Of a stretch of DNA of 64,000 bases, positions 63,563 through 64,000 are shown in pieces. This stretch comes from Candidatus Neomarinimicrobiota bacterium (GTDB lineage Bacteria > Fidelibacterota > UBA2242 > B5-G15): positions 22,521-86,520 of the forward strand of contig JACDNV010000010.1 in NCBI GenBank assembly GCA_017656425.1, given 5' to 3'. Within the stretch, counting starts at the first letter, position 1. Every line of letters starts with the position of its first letter. The notes under the pieces are model-generated. The model ran no database searches, had not been told where the DNA came from, and saw nothing but the letters and a program-made list of their open reading frames with translations. The translations under genes were made by a program, and so were the position numbers.

Positions 63563-63947
63563 AGCAATTTTTATAGACTTCGAAAGGACTTATAGGAATC
63601 TGATAGAAGCTACTAATAATGCCAAAACAGATTTGGAAATAGATGGCGCAATAAAAAGATTTGAATTATGTTATGAGCTTGCGTGGAAGATTATAAAGGA
63701 ATATTTAGCTAATCTTGGTATTATATGCAAAAATCCTAGAGATTGCTTTAAGTATGCTTATCAAAATGGCCTTATAAATGACGAAAATGTATGGCTTGAG
63801 ATGATAGGAGTAAGGAATCAGCTTGTCCATACATACACATCAGAACAATCAAGAGAAGTTTTTGAGAAAATGAGAAGTAAATACATAGAGGCATTTGAAA
63901 ACCTTTATATTTCTATAAAAAAGGGAGTAAATGATGTGGAATATTAA
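63546..63947 (+). CDS. HepT-like HEPN protein (HI0074 family, nucleotidyltransferase partner)
   Basis: 133-residue all-helical protein. The RNase-type motif Rx4HxY is intact as R90-N-Q-L-V-H95-T-Y97, and FELCYELAWKIIKEYL (about 39-54) with NPRDCFKYAYQNGLI is typical of HI0074-family partners of MNT proteins. In the well-studied HepT/MntA pair, the MNT protein adds AMP to the Tyr of this motif and so silences the HEPN RNase. The ATG at 63546 lies inside the Cmr1-MNT gene; the TTG/other start at 63522 is less likely. It overlaps cmr2 by 14-17 bp. Confidence 0.9.
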   Translation: MSERLKAIFIDFERTYRNLIEATNNAKTDLEIDGAIKRFELCYELAWKIIKEYLANLGIICKNPRDCFKYAYQNGLINDENVWLEMIGVRNQLVHTYTSEQSREVFEKMRSKYIEAFENLYISIKKGVNDVEY

Positions 63948-64000
63948 ACTAAAACAATTTCTCCACGATCCTGTTGATAAATGTTTTGGTATTCAAGGTC
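63934..64000 (+). CDS. cmr2: Cmr2/Cas10, 5' end only
   Basis: The first 22 codons are visible: MWNIKLKQFLHDPVDKCF and onward, cut by the window end. The FLHDP.DK segment matches the N-terminal HD region of Cmr2/Cas10, the signalling and nuclease subunit of type III-B. An ATG at 63931 directly before is an alternative start. Position after cmr1 is canonical apart from the inserted HEPN gene. Confidence 0.75.
   Translation, partial: MWNIKLKQFLHDPVDKCFGIQG

Overview
The window is a clearly AT-rich bacterial chromosome segment, with most genes on the + strand in tightly packed operons. Several genes point to a Gram-negative member of the Bacteroidetes/FCB-like radiation: a bacterial geranylgeranylglyceryl-phosphate-synthase homologue, a sedoheptulose-7-phosphate isomerase of the GmhA type, a lipoprotein glycosidase, and a secreted metalloprotease ending in a type-IX-secretion-like sorting domain. 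The B12-dependent ribonucleotide reductase and the paired type I-B and III-B CRISPR systems would fit an anaerobe or thermophile. The exact phylum cannot be settled from this sequence.

Region by region. (1) 1-9190 is a housekeeping run: accC (cut by the window edge), gcvH, gcvPA, GGGP synthase, gmhA, a xer recombinase, an M50 protease, ftcD, mutL and miaA. (2) 9222-12171 is a pyrimidine operon pyrR-pyrB-pyrC, with a strong intrinsic terminator just upstream of pyrR. (3) 12273-16549 is pstSCAB-phoU behind a four-copy, 11-bp-spaced Pho-box-like array. (4) 16657-21603 holds a lipoprotein GH31 glycosidase and a two-gene type II restriction-modification module with an MvaI/BcnI-like nuclease. (5) 21816-25346 is rplM-rpsI-rpsB-tsf-pyrH-frr, converging on nrdJ (25403-27796, minus). 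(6) 28015-32958 carries tRNA-Gly, a DUF512 radical-SAM-like protein, der, the sorted metalloprotease and a YigZ/IMPACT protein. A GC-rich rod-like RNA candidate (32961-33130) and a decayed gene follow. (7) 33905-37815 is a sugar locus (GH27, a glycosyltransferase, GH130) interleaved with tRNA-Val and initiator tRNA-Met. (8) 38324-41585 is a compact locus with its own promoter: a 67-aa hydrophobic signal-peptide-bearing precursor, a SpoIIM/DUF95-like protein, three more membrane proteins and an ABC ATPase. It resembles a circular-bacteriocin biosynthesis and export cluster. (9) 41635-45506 has a ZIP transporter, tandem palindromic repeats and phosphoketolase.

(10) 45691-64000 is a CRISPR island. 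A complete type I-B operon (cas6-cas8b-cas7-cas5-cas3-cas4-cas1-cas2) is followed by a leader and an array of about 108 repeats. The array is interrupted at about 60.3 kb by a 79-bp double-hairpin element, and a second copy of that element sits at the array's distal end. Beyond the array lie a promoter, a 51-aa basic small ORF and the start of a type III-B (cmr) operon. The most unusual feature is there: Cmr1 carries a C-terminal MntA-like nucleotidyltransferase domain, and the next overlapping gene encodes a HepT-like HEPN protein with the Rx4HxY motif, followed immediately by cmr2/cas10. A HEPN/MNT toxin-antitoxin pair thus appears to be built into a type III-B effector operon. The type III genes have no adaptation genes of their own in view, so they probably share Cas6 and the array with the I-B system.
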